Assembly (NCBI RefSeq): GCF_028858725.1 | Contig: NC_084767.1 | Span: 33,983,395-34,047,394 of the forward strand | Length of the DNA stretch: 64,000 bases | Reading direction: 5' to 3' | From: Colius striatus | Taxonomy: Eukaryota > Chordata > Aves > Coliiformes > Coliidae | In this document: piece after piece, positions 12,425 through 25,229 of the stretch | Numbering within the stretch: position 1 is the first letter of the stretch | Layout: each line of letters starts with the position of its first letter | Notes under the pieces: generated by a model | Databases searched by the model: none | Seen by the model: only the letters and a program-made list of their open reading frames with translations | Told to the model about the DNA's origin: nothing | Position numbers and translations under genes: made by a program

Positions 12425-15400
12425 TAGAGCTCTTTGCTTCCTGGCAGCCTACCTCAGGCCTGCTCCATCCCATTAGGTCTCTCTAAAGTGAGAAGCTGTT
12501 CCAAACAACATTACTGGTGCTCCGGCAGACATTCCTTTAGAAAGGAGGTTTTGAAGTGAGTGCAGTGGCAGCTGTAGGAATCCTGATGGAGCTTCTCCCC
12601 ATGAGCAGAGGAGACTGAAAATCAAGTGCAACGGTGTTTGAGAGGGAGAAAAGGGAAGGACTGAGCTGAGCCATCAAAGGTTTCCATATAAATCAATATT
12701 CACTGTCCTCTGCTTATGATCTAGATTGATGCCACCTTGAACCATGTACTCTAGCTTCCTCCTTTTTCTTCCTTGAAAACTAAGAAGATAGAAGTACAGG
12801 CTGATATGCATCCAGATCTTATCACAAGACAGAACACAAGCTGAGTGCACAAGAGCACTCCCAAATAAAACATTTTAGACTTATGTTTCCATGCAAGCAT
12901 CACCATTGACAGTGCCATCCACACAATGTAAAGGCCTAAACTCTCTAGGTCCCAGTTACTTCATATTTGATGGCTCAAAGCAATGAAATTAACAGTAAGA
13001 ACACATTTAACAACATCGTTGTCTACCCAAAATATTAGCATAAGAAGTAACTCTGGAGATACTCAACAGGTAATGCATTATTTCAGATCCTGTCCTCATT
13101 TACATAAACATAAATCTATATTATTTTAATTTATTTTAAGGATGAGAGAGCAGTCTTAAATTAGTGTAGTATAGGAAAGAATGTGACTTGCACACACCCA
13201 CAAATAAGTCATATTTAATCTGTACAGGTACAAGATTATTTTATTCCTTTACATATAAATTGATACTCTTGATAGTACAAGTAGGGAGGAAATTGCTAGC
13301 TTATGTTTGTAAAGTTTTCCTGTTCATTTCTCTTGGTACATTGTGAAAGTACCATGCTCAACTGGCAACATGCTTTGCTATTTCATAACATTAAAGGCTC
13401 CAAGCAGCTGACAGCAGTAACTGCCATGCCTTTGTGTTCCTTTCCTTAAAATGCTATTTACGTAATTAGTGATTTATTTTCTTGGCTTTTTATTTAATTG
13501 TGATTTAGGCAAAAACTCTCATTTTAGAATGAGTACCAAACCTACCTGTTCCTTGTTTTTAGAATGAATGAACGAATATTTGCAAATACTAAGGTGAAAA
13601 TCTTCCCTCTGAATGTGATCTCCCTTAGGGTACTTTTTAATCTGGTATTTTGGAGACTTCATTGGGCTGTTAACTGGAATTTGGAATTTATCTTCAATAA
13701 AAGCAAACTTGTAAGGTATTAACTTGTAAGGTGATTGTGCAATACCTGCAGTCTGAGCAAGGACAGTGGAAGGTAAGCAGCTTCATTGCAGATACAAGAA
13801 AATCAACTGAATAAGACAGCAGGATCCCATGCAAGCTCATCAGTTCTGCTTGGATGGAAGAACTTTGCAGACTTTAAATGTAATCTCTTCAGCCTTTTGT
13901 ACGGATAGATAAAGAATGGTTATTTGCTTTCTTAAATACAGATGCACTCAGGGATAATGTTTTCAAAGAACATCTGCTAAATAAATAAATAAAATCGGTG
14001 CATTCCCCAGATTGTGAGTGGCTGATGTCCATCACTTGTAACACTGTATAAGAACACCAAAGGACAACACTCCTCGTTTTCTTCTGAAAACTTAAAATTT
14101 GGCTGAGAGATGCGATGACCTCTCTGCCAGGCCAGAGAAGATGAAAGAAAAGATTCACAGCTAAAGAAGTGGTTTGTCAGGATAAAAAATAAATAGGGCT
14201 GGGGATGACTTTAACTAACAAATTAATTAACAAACCGTGGCTCTGCAGGTGCCCTCCCTTTCCCCGCCTGAAGCACAATGACTTGCTGCATTTACACACC
14301 TGTATCTGGTCACTTCAAAAGCTTTAGCCAAAAGAACATGATACTTGACAGCTCGTGGAAATCCAGTAGCTGTGTATAGTCCAGAGGTAAGCTTTCAATC
14401 TTCAGGTTAGTTTAGCGGTTTGTCCCTTTGGAGAGGGGGAATTGCAGTTGCACCTTCTGTCCTGTACTGGCACAGGAAGTGTGTTGCATGTTGTTATATT
14501 CAGTCTCGTACATATCTCCAGTTACATGCTGCTGTGTGCATTTTGCAGTGTACGCTTTCTACTTAATCTACACTAAACACGCTGGGTGCATTTGTGCTGT
14601 CTGCTGGCAGGCAAGGCTGATCTACAGCCTGAAGGTGACCCTGTTTTGGGACTTCCAGCAAATGAACCTGTGTTTTCACTCCAGTAGAGAAGACCTGCAC
14701 TTCTGGAACTCAGAAACTTTTTTCTGTCTTAGAGGTGAGTAGCTTTTACCCGTTAGCTCTGTCTGCATAGACTGAGATGCAGCAAGTCTGTATAAGGTGA
14801 CATCATCATGAGGATGCGAGGAACGCAGAAATTATTACAACTGTAATAGCAAAACTAGGACCTAAAAACACATCAAGTGTAAGGTATTGACAAAGGTGTG
14901 AGATTAAATTTGTAAAGCCTCATGAGCTTTTATAATTTGCACCTGTAAGAACAGAAGAGACCTAGTAAACAGAGAAGCTCTAATAGCTACTGAAAGCCAA
15001 GTTTATTTGGAGGTATGAAGAAATGAAATGTGTCTTTTGGGACAGAGTGCTCTTTTTTATATATATTGTATATCTATTTGTACAGCACTTCACATGAATG
15101 CTAATCAAGATGCTAGTAAAGAACAGACACTGGGCATAAATTTAACATAGTAATCGCTATTTCTGATCGCTGGTACACACATCAAGTAAATTGTATAAAA
15201 CAGCTTGTCAAATCTGAAACTGGATTATCAAATCCATTTGAAAGTGAGAATAGGGTCTGGACTAGCAGATTTTCTCCAGTTACTCTATACTTAAATGAAC
15301 AATAAAAACTGCTTGACATAAGCTTCATCTAGAGTCTGATTTTTCTAAGCTTTATTAATACATCAGTCCTCCTAAAACATGGCAAATTTACCTAGGCAGA

Positions 15401-15899
15401 AAGTTTTACACCCCTTGGTAAACAACATGATGAACAGGAAAAAATATATTGATTGGCATTCTTCCCTTAAAATGCTACATTTCTGCTGAACAAATAATTC
15501 TAAGATTAGGAGTGAAATCTTAAAAAGTATGGAGCACAATAAAGCTCCTCTCTGATGTTGATGAGGCCTAGTTTTCAACCTGGTTATTTCTGAGGTTGTC
15601 TTCCTTAGGATCTGAACTAAACTGCCAATACCCTATTAATTGTCCAACTTAACTGCCATTTGCTTATCACCAGGCTTCCTGTTTTCACACTTCTCATCAA
15701 TGTGCTATTGATGCTAATGTGCTATTTAATGACTACCTCAGAAAAGACAAAACCAAATTAGGTAATGTTATTGAGCAGCTTGAGAAATGGACCATGCGCT
15801 ACTGCAGTCAAATTTATGGAACGCAACTGTCACACTGCTGGTAAGCACCAGTTTCTGCACGTTTTGCACGCAAACGCCACCACATGACTGGAAAGCTGT
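12425..15899. other. Intergenic region with no recognised gene
   Basis: AT-rich sequence with scattered short open frames on both strands (the longest about 100 codons near 14.43-14.74 kb), none resembling a known protein. No CR1 tail, tRNA-like or strong repeat structure was noticed. It probably includes decayed AOX sequence and upstream BZW1 flank. Confidence 0.55.
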
Positions 15900-17130
15900 T
15901 GGTTCCCGAAGTGTGAGCTGTGCAGGCCGAGGCGGGGACAGTGCTCCGCAGGCTCCTGCTGCCCCAGGGACGTCGGTCCTGTGGGCGACCCTGGGAGAGT
16001 GTTGTGGAAACTCCTGCCCTTATAGAGCGGCCCTTGGCCCATTATCTTGTTTGTACTTATCTGGTACTGCGGCGCTCCCCAGCAAGGGCTGCACCTGAAC
16101 CCCGAGCAGGGAACGGGGGTGTGGATACAGCTGCGTACAAGGAGCGGCTGCGCTCGGTCCCACCGTGCCTTCGCCAAGGGACCCGCCTGCGGCAGCCCTT
16201 TCTCTGCCAGGAGCGGCCACGCACACAGCGGGCTACCGAAGCTCGGTGGGACTCGGCCAGGGTTCCTGCACGCCCGGTCGGGCCGTGTTCGGCGGCCCTT
16301 TCCTCTCAGAGTGAGCACAGACCACAGGCCTCACGCGTGACCCGCCCGAACCGCGGGCTCGGGACACCGCCTCCTGCCGCTAGAGGGCGCTGCGCTTCTC
16401 AATGGATTGATCCACGCGCGCCGGCGGGGGAACCCCGCCCCCTCCCCGATGGCTTCTTGAGTGTGGCGGTAAGGCATTGGCGGTCAGCCCCGCGCGCGGA
16501 GATGGGAGAGCAGCTCGGATAGAGGATGGCCCGGCACAGGCGGGTCCGAAGCGCCCACCGGGCTGCTGGGCGGCGGGAAAGACCGGCCTCCTTCCCTCCC
16601 TCCTCCCTGGTGCCAAGAGATGGTCCGTCCCGGGCGGGGCGGAGCGCGGCCCTCCCCTCTTCCTCTCGCGTTGGTTCCGCCTGGAGAGGTTTCGCTGCTG
16701 TCGTCGCCGCTCGTCGCTGTCCGTCGTTCCCGTCTCCGCTCCGGGCCGCTCGGGCGTTTTCTCTCTGCCTTAAAGTCGGTGAGAGACGGGGTGGGGGGGG
16801 GAAGCGCGGCCCGATGGGCCTGGCTGCAGCCGGGCCAGGCCGGGCCGCGCCACTCTCAGGCGGAGATGGGAGTTGTCGCTGTGTGCCTTTCCCCGCACGG
16901 CGCGGGGGCTGAGGGGCAGCGCCGCGGCGGGCTCCGCGCAGCTGTCGCCAGCGCCCTGCCGCCGCCGCCTGGCGACACCCAGAGCGTGCCGGGCAGCCGG
17001 GAATGGGGGCCGGCACCTCCCTGCTAGCGGCCCTGTGCCGCGGGGAAAATGGAGGCCGGGGAGGGAGGAGCGGCGCGGCGCAGGGCGGGCTGGGAGCGGC
17101 CGCCGGGGCGGGCGGGCGCCGTGCGCAGCC
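15900..17130 (+). promoter_or_regulatory. CpG island and probable promoter of BZW1, with 5' UTR exon 1
   Basis: GC content and CpG density rise sharply at about 15.9 kb and fall again near 17.13 kb, just before the first coding exon. Inside, the sequence ending CCTTAAAGTCG at 16778 is followed by GTGAGAG, a good splice donor that would pair with the TTTGTAG acceptor at 17160. This suggests a non-coding first exon of roughly 100 bp starting somewhere near 16.67 kb. An inverted CCAAT motif (ATTGG) occurs near 16475. No TATA box was seen, as is usual for housekeeping CpG promoters. The transcription start is inferred. Confidence 0.8.
16377..16390 (+). promoter_or_regulatory. CTCF-like binding motif
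   Basis: CCGCTAGAGGGCGC matches the vertebrate CTCF core consensus CCASYAGRKGGCRS at 13 of 14 positions (G for A at position 3). It lies about 300 bp upstream of the probable BZW1 start, within the CpG island. Occupancy cannot be judged from sequence. Confidence 0.6.
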
Positions 17131-17163
17131 TCCTGAGGTGTGTTCCCGTTGCTTTGTAGGGTG

Positions 17164-17173
17164 TCTTTTATGA
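17164..17173 (+). promoter_or_regulatory. Weak start-codon context of BZW1
   Basis: The initiator reads TCTTTTATGA: T at -3 and A at +4, so neither key Kozak position is favourable. The start is certain because the frame begins [16 protein letters not shown], the conserved BZW1 N-terminus. BZW1 and BZW2 are known to raise start-codon stringency and to carry conserved poor contexts that allow autoregulation; this context fits that pattern. Confidence 0.75.
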
Positions 17174-20100
17174 ATAATCAAAAGCCACAGAAGCCGACGC
17201 TATCGGGCCAGCGTTTTAAAACTCGAAAAAGAGGTAAGTGCTGCTGAGAGTCCTCCGTGGCTGACCCACACCCTCGTTTAGGACGATGTCTGTCAGTAAA
17301 CATACCGATGCCTTTTATGCACTTGTTGTAAATCTTTTAAATAAGACCACACTGAATGCAAAGTCTTGAGGCTAACTCTAAATGTCCTCTGTTTGGCAGT
17401 AAGAAGTGTAGCTGAATGTACTACAATAGCATTGGCTTTAGAGACAGTCATTCTAGAACCGTGCTGAGAATGTTCAGCGTGAAAGCAGAAGTCTGTACTA
17501 GAGTTACAGAGGAACTCCATCACAGGCTTATTGCTGGTTAATACATACATCTAAGGAGCCTCTGACCTAGCAGGAATTCCAGTGTTAGCCATTGGATAAA
17601 AGTTATCTTGTTCCTCTAATGGTATAAGAATACTTTATTTTTTTTTTTTTAAAAAAAGCAAACCCACACGTCCACCCACTGCCCCAGCTAACCAAACACT
17701 CAAAGTGTGGGGTGTGCAAGGCCTGTGTCTGCGTGTGCAGTTACTCTTGTAAGAAGAGTTCATGACTGAAGAGATGTGATGAGTAACTTAGTATTTTGGT
17801 GATTTTTTTTTTTTTTATATAAAGAGGAAGTGGGACTAGCTCTCAGGGGTTCTGTTTAGTACTGTTTTGTGCTGTTTTACTAATGTGCTAACTGTGTTCT
17901 TGGTCAAACTGACAGTGTTAAGAATGCAGTTTATACTGAACTGGTAATTAAGTTGTACAGAAGTACATATTGACTTAGTCTATTGAAAAACTGTTGAAGT
18001 GAGAGAGCTGAATTTAATCTGTCTAGCAGATTAAATGCTAGCGTTCTGGGATTTTTATCTCTCTTTAAACACTTAACCATAGTTTGCCTTTTCAGGCAGC
18101 TCTGCAGTAACAGTGAGTTTCATGGAACTATCCTGGAAATTAGTCCAGTACTGGAAATGGATCCAGTATTTCTAAATTTCCACCCAACTGTTACCAACAC
18201 CATACTACTTAATTGAATATAAGGACACAAGGATGCCCCTTACAGAAGAGTTGCTAACAGATGTTTAAAAAAACTGGCTAAACCATTGTAGGTGGCACCC
18301 AAAGTAAGATTTGCAGCAGAGTTCTGCTTCTGTGGGAGCTATTCCTCTCATGGTTTGCGTTATCTAAAAATGAGATGAGTAAAAGACCTGTTCTGTTTCG
18401 GGCTTTATGTTAGTTACACAGGTGGGTTTGTGGCATATAAACTATGCTCCACCTGTAGTGAAAACAAGGCTGTGATCAACTGATGTATCTCCAATGTGAA
18501 GACGCCTGTGTTCTGCCTCTAAACAACAAAAGGTGCCCCCTGAACAGGGGGCTGAGAGCAGTAAAACTTTGTGCCGCTGTGTTGGCCATGGGAATTCATT
18601 TTTGGCTACCCTGGTAAGTCACTATTTATGCCAGTTAATACCAGTTGTCAGGCTTGTCAGTGCAAGTGTGATTGGTTTGTTGTTTTTTTTTTTTTTTAAT
18701 AAGTTTGAGATGTTAAACTAAAAACCAACACTGTGTGGCAACTTTGTTTCAACACTTTGCCTTTACAGATGAAAAAGAGAGGTTTGACCCTACTCAGTTC
18801 CAGGACTGTATTATTCAAGGTTTAACCGAAACCGGCACTGACTTGGAGGCAGTAGCAAAGTTTCTTGATGCTTCTGGGGCAAAACTTGACTATCGCCGCT
18901 ATGCAGAAACACTTTTTGACATTCTGGTGGCTGGTGGAATGCTGGGTAAGTCCCACTGATAGTGCTGCTCTCAGCCTTTGTTCGCTGGTCTCTACAAAGG
19001 CTTTGTTTTCCATCAGTGTGAAAACTTTGCTGAACAGCAGAGTGTGTAGAATCAGATTTAAGTTACTGATAAACTGTCTTAAGCAGTCACATTGCTGTGG
19101 AGCTACTCTGTGCACCCTACTGAAGTCTGAGTCAGTTTGCATTTTCAAAGTGTAGATTCTACAAACTTGACTTAAAGAAAAATGTTAGATTTTTTTTTTT
19201 TTATCAGGAGTGGATGGTGACTCTGTAGTAAAGTTCACTTGTGCAGATGTGAGGTGAATGAGTGCTTGTGTCAGCTGTGGGATCTGTAGTTGCAAGGCCA
19301 ATGGAGTTTCCCTGAAAGATTCTGACAGGATCCTGTGCTTTGTGCACACTGGCCTGTTATTTTGGAAAGTAATACCATTTACAGAAGAGTCTGATTTGCT
19401 TAGTCATGGAAAAGCTATTACAAATTGTTTATTGCTGACAGTAGTGAGGTCGTGGGCTCTAGCAGATGTTGAGGAGTGAGAAATGAGGGGGTGGTCAAGT
19501 CAAATCAGCAGAAAACAGCAGTAACTGAGGAAGTAAAATGTGATGACAAAAAGTCTTGTAAGCTCATGTGCACGCTGTGTGTAAAGGACAGAGAAGAACA
19601 GATGCTTACCAACCAAGTAAGAAGTAGATGAAGCTAAAAGAGGTTGAAAATAGTAAAAAAAAAAAAAAAAGGGTGATACTTCTAGATTTAGACTTTACAT
19701 TTTCTGTGTGACTAAAGGCTGTTTCTTAAGCGGGGGTTGAAATGGCAAGGACCCATTCACAGCCCAGGTTGCAGAAAGGCCCTTTTATGCTGTGTGCCTA
19801 GATAGGGAAAGGCCCATCTTGGATTCTAGTATTTGTTACACAATAGTAGATCAAGAGGACCTAAACAAGAAATTGGGCAGTTGCAGAAGATTTAGCATAC
19901 CAGAAATAGAATAAAAGCATAGGGAGAGGAGAGGAAATACTTGATTCTGAGCCACAGTCAGACTATGGGTGGCACTTCTGCAGTGGGGGTGGCTGGTTTG
20001 GAAGGATACATCTATTGCATGTCAAGAAGGTCTTTGCAGTGGTACTGTAGAAGAGGCTGAATCAGTGCATACTGTGTTAGGAAGTGTACCTTCTAAGAAT

Positions 20101-23100
20101 TGAGGCAGAGAGGGAAGGGAAAAATGCATTGCTGGATTAATGGTGGTATCGAGGTCCTTCACTCAACTAGTAGACTGGGTTTGATCCTCAGTCAGGCAAG
20201 GCTGAAATAAAACCTAGCATCCTGTTGCCTTGCCACCTTCTAGTATTTGTTACTGTTAATAGTTCCCTCTGACTTTAAGTCACGTTTCTGGCTAATATGG
20301 AACAAAAGGATATCCCTTCCATGTAGAATGGCCTAGAAATTGGTGATGAGGTGTTCTGGCACAGGAGTTTGGGACTTCACCGTAATTAGTGAAGCAGCCT
20401 GACTGCCAGTCAAATGACTGTATCAAACTGAAGAAAAATAGTGAAGAAACATCTTGTAATTAGCAGCTAAAAAGCTGAAGTGCCTTTTGAGACTAAAGTT
20501 TCCAGCTCATCTCTGGGCACTGAGTTTGGAACATTTATCTCTGTGTTTCATCTCTTGTTGTGACTTAGTGTTATTTAAAGTACACTTAGAAAGCAGCACT
20601 ATTGCAGCAGACACTAAAAAAAAAACCCACTTTGTAGGATTAAGCAGCATCAGTGGCTTCCTTTAAGGGAAGAGGAGCTCATACGTTCATGTTAATGTAC
20701 TAGCATGTAAACAAGCTGGGTCACCAATCCACTTCACAGTAGGGTTCAGACTATTTAAATATTAATGTCTAAGCTACCAATTTTCAAGTTCCTCTGCAGC
20801 AGTGGAGGAGTTGGGAAGGTAGAGGTGTCCTCAGTGTTCCAGTCATTTGGCTCATGTTGAGAGGCTGAGGCGTTGCTCCTTATGGGCGTTAAAATTATGG
20901 CTGTGGAGACTACCGAGTGCTCTTACAGGGGACTGACTGATCCCACTAATGCTGAAACCCTTCTTTAGCCCCAGGTGGTACCCTGGCAGATGACATGACA
21001 CGCACAAACGTCTGTGTATTTGCAGCACAGGAAGACCTAGAAACCATGCAAGCATTTGCTCAGGTTAGTTCTGAAATTACTACAATTTCACCTGAACTGT
21101 CTAGTGGTCAAAAATTAAATGTTTCTGTAGTTGAGAGCTTAGGTAGTAATAACGTATGGCTTTAAGCACTCTAGAAGAGGTGTTGCAGCATTGTTTTAAG
21201 GTAAATGTGCTCTAAGGAGTTCAGACCAACTTTACTGAACTTGATGTTTATAAAAATTCTAATTAAATGATAGCTCAAAACAAAAAATAATAGACTCTTT
21301 ATCTTTTTAGGTTTTTAACAAGCTAATCAGGCGTTACAAGTACCTGGAGAAAGGCTTTGAAGATGAAGTAAAAAAGGTAGGGAGGAGGTCCTTAGCAGCA
21401 GACAAATAAACCTTCAAAATCCTCTACTTAACCACTCGTAACACTTCTTATCACAGAAGAGTGATATCATACAGTGGATTATTAAAATAGATCACTTTTA
21501 AGTTGTTAAGAGAACAGCTAGCTTGTATGACTAGTGGAGAAGGCTGCCTGTGAATTAGTGCCTCTGCTAGTCAAATAGTTTGATTGAAACAAAAATGTCT
21601 AACATGGAGGAAGTAGCCAAACCTCTGAGAGACAGGAGTTTTACGGCAACTCAGCTGACTTCCTTTTGCAGCTCCTGCTGTTCCTGAAAGGGTTCTCGGA
21701 GTCTGAGCGGAACAAACTGGCCATGTTGACGGGTATTCTGCTCGCCAACGGGACACTTAATGCGTCAATTCTAAACAGTCTTTACAATGAGAACTTGGTT
21801 AAAGAAGGTAAGTGTCTCCCAACTCCTCCTTTAGTGAAGGATGGGGGGCGACAAGACCATGGTGGTGTTGGTAAGGTATTGGAAAAGTGGTGATTTTGGG
21901 CAGCATGTGGGTGGAACCTGCGCCGTGGCGCTGCAGGCTGCCAGCACTAGTGCTGCGCAGTGAGGCAGTGCTGTGCTTTGTTTGGGAGAGAGGACTTTTG
22001 GGACATAGGAGGTGTATCATGTCTTTAGGCTTCTTGCTAAATTGCAGCATGGAGAGTTGAGGTTTTTACAGGGAAGGTTTCATGATTCTGAGTGGTAAGA
22101 GAAGTCCAGTGTGCTGGGGGCCGCGGTATCCAGAGGCAGAGCTTTGAGCAGGGGCCTGAGCAACCGGATGTGTTGTACTCTCAGGCTTTGTGACTCCCTC
22201 AGTTTTTAATTTCAACAGTTAATAGTACTGTTCATGTTGCACAGGTGTTTCTGCAGCTTTTGCCGTCAAGCTATTCAAATCGTGGATAAATGAGAAAGAT
22301 ATTAATGCTGTGGCTGTCAGTCTTCGTAAAGTAAACATGGATAACAGGCTGATGGTGAGTACCACTGGAATGAGCAATTAATTGCTTAAGCCAGTCTAAT
22401 AAATAGCACTGACCTGCAAAGTACTCAGCACACATTTCTTTTTTTGAAAGAGTTGTTGTTACCTTTGATTTCAGGAACTCTTTCCGGCCAACAAGCAAAG
22501 TGTTGAACACTTCTCTAAGTACTTCACTGAAGCAGGACTAAAGGAACTTTCCGAGTATGTTCGGAACCAGCAAAGCATAGGAGCTCGGAAGGAGCTGCAG
22601 AAGGAGCTTCAGGAGCAGATGTCACGGGGCGATCCATTCAAGGATGTAAGTATTTGTAGATGAGGTGGAAGAGCTGGTTTTTCTTTCTTTCTTTCCTGCA
22701 GGACCTTAGCTCAAATAATCTGAAATACAATAGCACACCTAGCTCTCCCCAAAGAATTCAGATTAGGACCAGGGTCCTTAAAGTCCTGAATCCTGCTGTA
22801 TGATCAAGGGGGTTGTTTGTGGCTCTGAAGGCTTCAGGATTGCCTTTAGAACAGAAGTTTTGGTTCAGCTGAGTGTCCTGTGGCCTACGTGCTGAGTCTT
22901 TTCTTCCTTCCTTCCGGCAGATAATCTTGTATGTGAAGGAGGAGATGAAGAAAAACAACATCTCGGAGCAGACTGTGGTAGCCATAATCTGGTCAAGTGT
23001 AATGAGCACAGTGGAATGGAACAAAAAGGAGGAGCTGGTGGCAGAGCAAGCCATTAAGCACTTGAAGGTACCGTAACTTGAGTATGGACCCTTGCACCTG

Positions 23101-24682
23101 GTGGGTCAGCTTGGGCTGCCCTCAGTGTCCAGCTCCCCTATAAATGAGTTAAAAGCTACCACCCGTAACGAGACAGCATTTGACAGGGAATTGTTCCCCT
23201 TGTAACTGTGGTGTCTCAAGTTAGGGAGGCAGGAGCAGCGGTAGCCCTGTGGAGGCACTCTGGTGTGGAATGGGGGTTGCAAATTTGGAAGCAGAGGCCA
23301 ACAGAAGCTGTGTGAAACCAGTCTGGTCAGGTGAGAAATGTGAAGTTGCTCCATGTGTGCCAACATATCCTTCCTGTTACAGCAATACAGCCCTCTACTT
23401 GCTGCCTTCACTAGCCAAGGTCAGTCAGAGCTGACTCTTCTGTTGAAGATTCAAGAGTATTGTTACGACAACATTCATTTCATGAAGGCCTTCCAGAAAA
23501 TAGTGGTGCTCTTCTATAAAGGTAATTGTCTCTGGGGTGGTACTTTTAGGGGGCTTGTTTTCGGTTGGTTGGTGTTTGGGTTTTTAAAGCCTGTGTTTGC
23601 AGAATGCTTCAGTCCTGAAAAGGTCTTTAGGGAAGATCAGTGCTACAACATTTCACAAGCTTAGGCATTTTCTACCTCTGTTTGCAAAGACGGAGCAATA
23701 AAATGCAAACGTAGATGTGGCTATCCTTGGCCCATGGGAACGTGTTCATCTAAACAAGGGTGCTGCCTGTCTGCTCTTGGGAGTGATCGGAGCTTAGGTT
23801 TTAAGGTTCTCACCCTTTTAAGTTACAAAAGATGCACGATAGTGTATTCTTCTGTCTGAACACTGTTCTGGTGTTCTGAGATGCTCTGGGCTCACTGTTA
23901 AATGGCTGTTAGAAGAGGTTACTGAAACACATGCTCTGCATCTGTGGAAACACCAACAGGAATGTAAATTAATTGTTAATCTGAAGATTGTATTGTACTT
24001 GTAGAATCTAAACCACAAACATTTACCGTGGTATATTTTGGACTTTTAAAGAATTTGCATCTGTTTGTAGCTGTTGACTGCAGCTTTTCTTAGAGCCTGT
24101 CGTCTCATATAGTCATGAAACACTCAAGAATGTTAGTGGAAGTGCAACTTCTGGCCCATCTGAAGCAGTTGGCACTCAGAACTTTAAAATAGGAGGCAGC
24201 CCTACTGTGGGTATGTCCAGCCAGAGTGGGGGAGGGAGTGTGTGTTGGGATGCTTCTAGGGGAGGGAGAAAGGCCACCAGCCCGGAGTTGGTATTCAGGG
24301 GTTTTCTGTGTTAATACTGCTCTTGCACATCTTTCAGCTGAAGTTCTGAGTGAAGAACCCATCCTGAAGTGGTACAAAGATGCACATCTTGCAAAAGGGA
24401 AGAGTGTTTTCCTGGAGCAAATGAAAAAGTTTGTTGAATGGCTCAAGAATGCTGAAGAAGGTAAGCAGCAGCTGAGCTCTCCAGTTGAGCTTGTTAATTT
24501 TGGGAACCGTAGCGCAATGCTACTCTGTTTTGAGAGAGGGAGGTGTCGGTTGCCCCCCTTCCCAGAGCCTGGGTGTGCCCTTGCATGGCTTCTGTTGTGC
24601 AGGAGGGGTTGACCTGCTGGCAGCCTGCTGATGAGGTCTCTCTCTTCCAGAGTCGGAGTCGGAAGCTGAAGAGGGTGACTGA
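17170..24682 (+). CDS. BZW1: BZW1, basic leucine zipper and W2 domain protein 1 (eIF5-mimic protein)
   Basis: Eleven coding exons: 17170-17233, 18769-18945, 20969-21063, 21311-21376, 21672-21807, 22245-22354, 22475-22645, 22921-23067, 23383-23521, 24338-24460 and 24651-24682. They total 1260 nt, 419 residues plus TGA, the usual length of BZW1. All introns are GT-AG and all phases agree. The protein begins [14 protein letters not shown] and ends [11 protein letters not shown]; the C-terminal part (from about residue 250) is the HEAT-like W2 domain shared with eIF5 and eIF2B-epsilon, ending in its acidic/aromatic AA-boxes ([18 protein letters not shown]). BZW1 competes with eIF5 for eIF2 and eIF3 in the cytoplasm and tightens start-codon choice. 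Residues are very close to the mammalian protein as remembered, indicating strong constraint. The gene is convergent with the CLK array that starts about 340 bp after its stop. Confidence 0.98.
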
Positions 24683-25023
24683 CCCATGAAGCTGTCCTCA
24701 GTAAAGCAAACAGAAGCTGTAGATAGGTGTCATGTCTAGTGTCCTTGATTCTTACATCCTACCTCCCTGTATCAAGCATGATACAAGGGCTCTCATGGCA
24801 ATTTATTTTAACAGTTCTCGGTAGTTATTTCAATAGCTGGGTTTAGTTTTTAAAACCATATTTTAAGTAGCTGACGGAAGCTATTATCGATTTGACTCTA
24901 ACCTGCATTTGTCCATTCAGTTATATTCTACCTCCTGTATTTTCTACTGTAATCATGTAATTTAAGGCCCTCCACAATGAAATCCATTTTATCCCTTGGG
25001 TTTTCTATCTCTACTGGTGTAGA
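24683..25023 (+). other. BZW1 3' UTR / flank, up to the array boundary
   Basis: AT-rich sequence directly after the BZW1 stop. No canonical AATAAA was found before the tandem unit starts at 25024. The BZW1 transcript may therefore end with a variant signal here or run into the array. None of this stretch recurs at the other unit junctions, so it is the single-copy flank. Confidence 0.7.
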
Positions 25024-25229
25024 CATGATACGGTGAATGAGACTTACAGCAGTTCTGTTTGCAAATTAAACTGTAAAAAGCCTCCAAAGTGCCTATGGCT
25101 TGCGTGCTGACTTGGTGTGACACTGTGGTTCCTACCCTCTGCTCCACGTAAACCCCACGCGTATGTGGTTTGTCCATCTCCTCGGGGACTTTGTCACCTC
25201 TCTGCGATGCTTCCAGCAGAGAGCTGTCC

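Noticed and set aside
12138-12476. 112-codon + strand frame
   Set aside because: It falls mostly within the possible LTR and runs through a T-rich tract; no protein resemblance.
14428-14742. 104-codon + strand frame rich in Cys
   Set aside because: No family resemblance, no splice context, and isolated in AT-rich intergenic DNA.
16399-17181. 260-codon minus-strand open frame upstream of BZW1
   Set aside because: It lies inside the CpG island, is Pro/Ala/Arg-rich low-complexity sequence, and resembles no protein. GC-rich DNA gives long chance frames.
22758-23411. Minus-strand frames opposite BZW1 exons 9-10
   Set aside because: Shadows of the well-supported BZW1 exons on the + strand.
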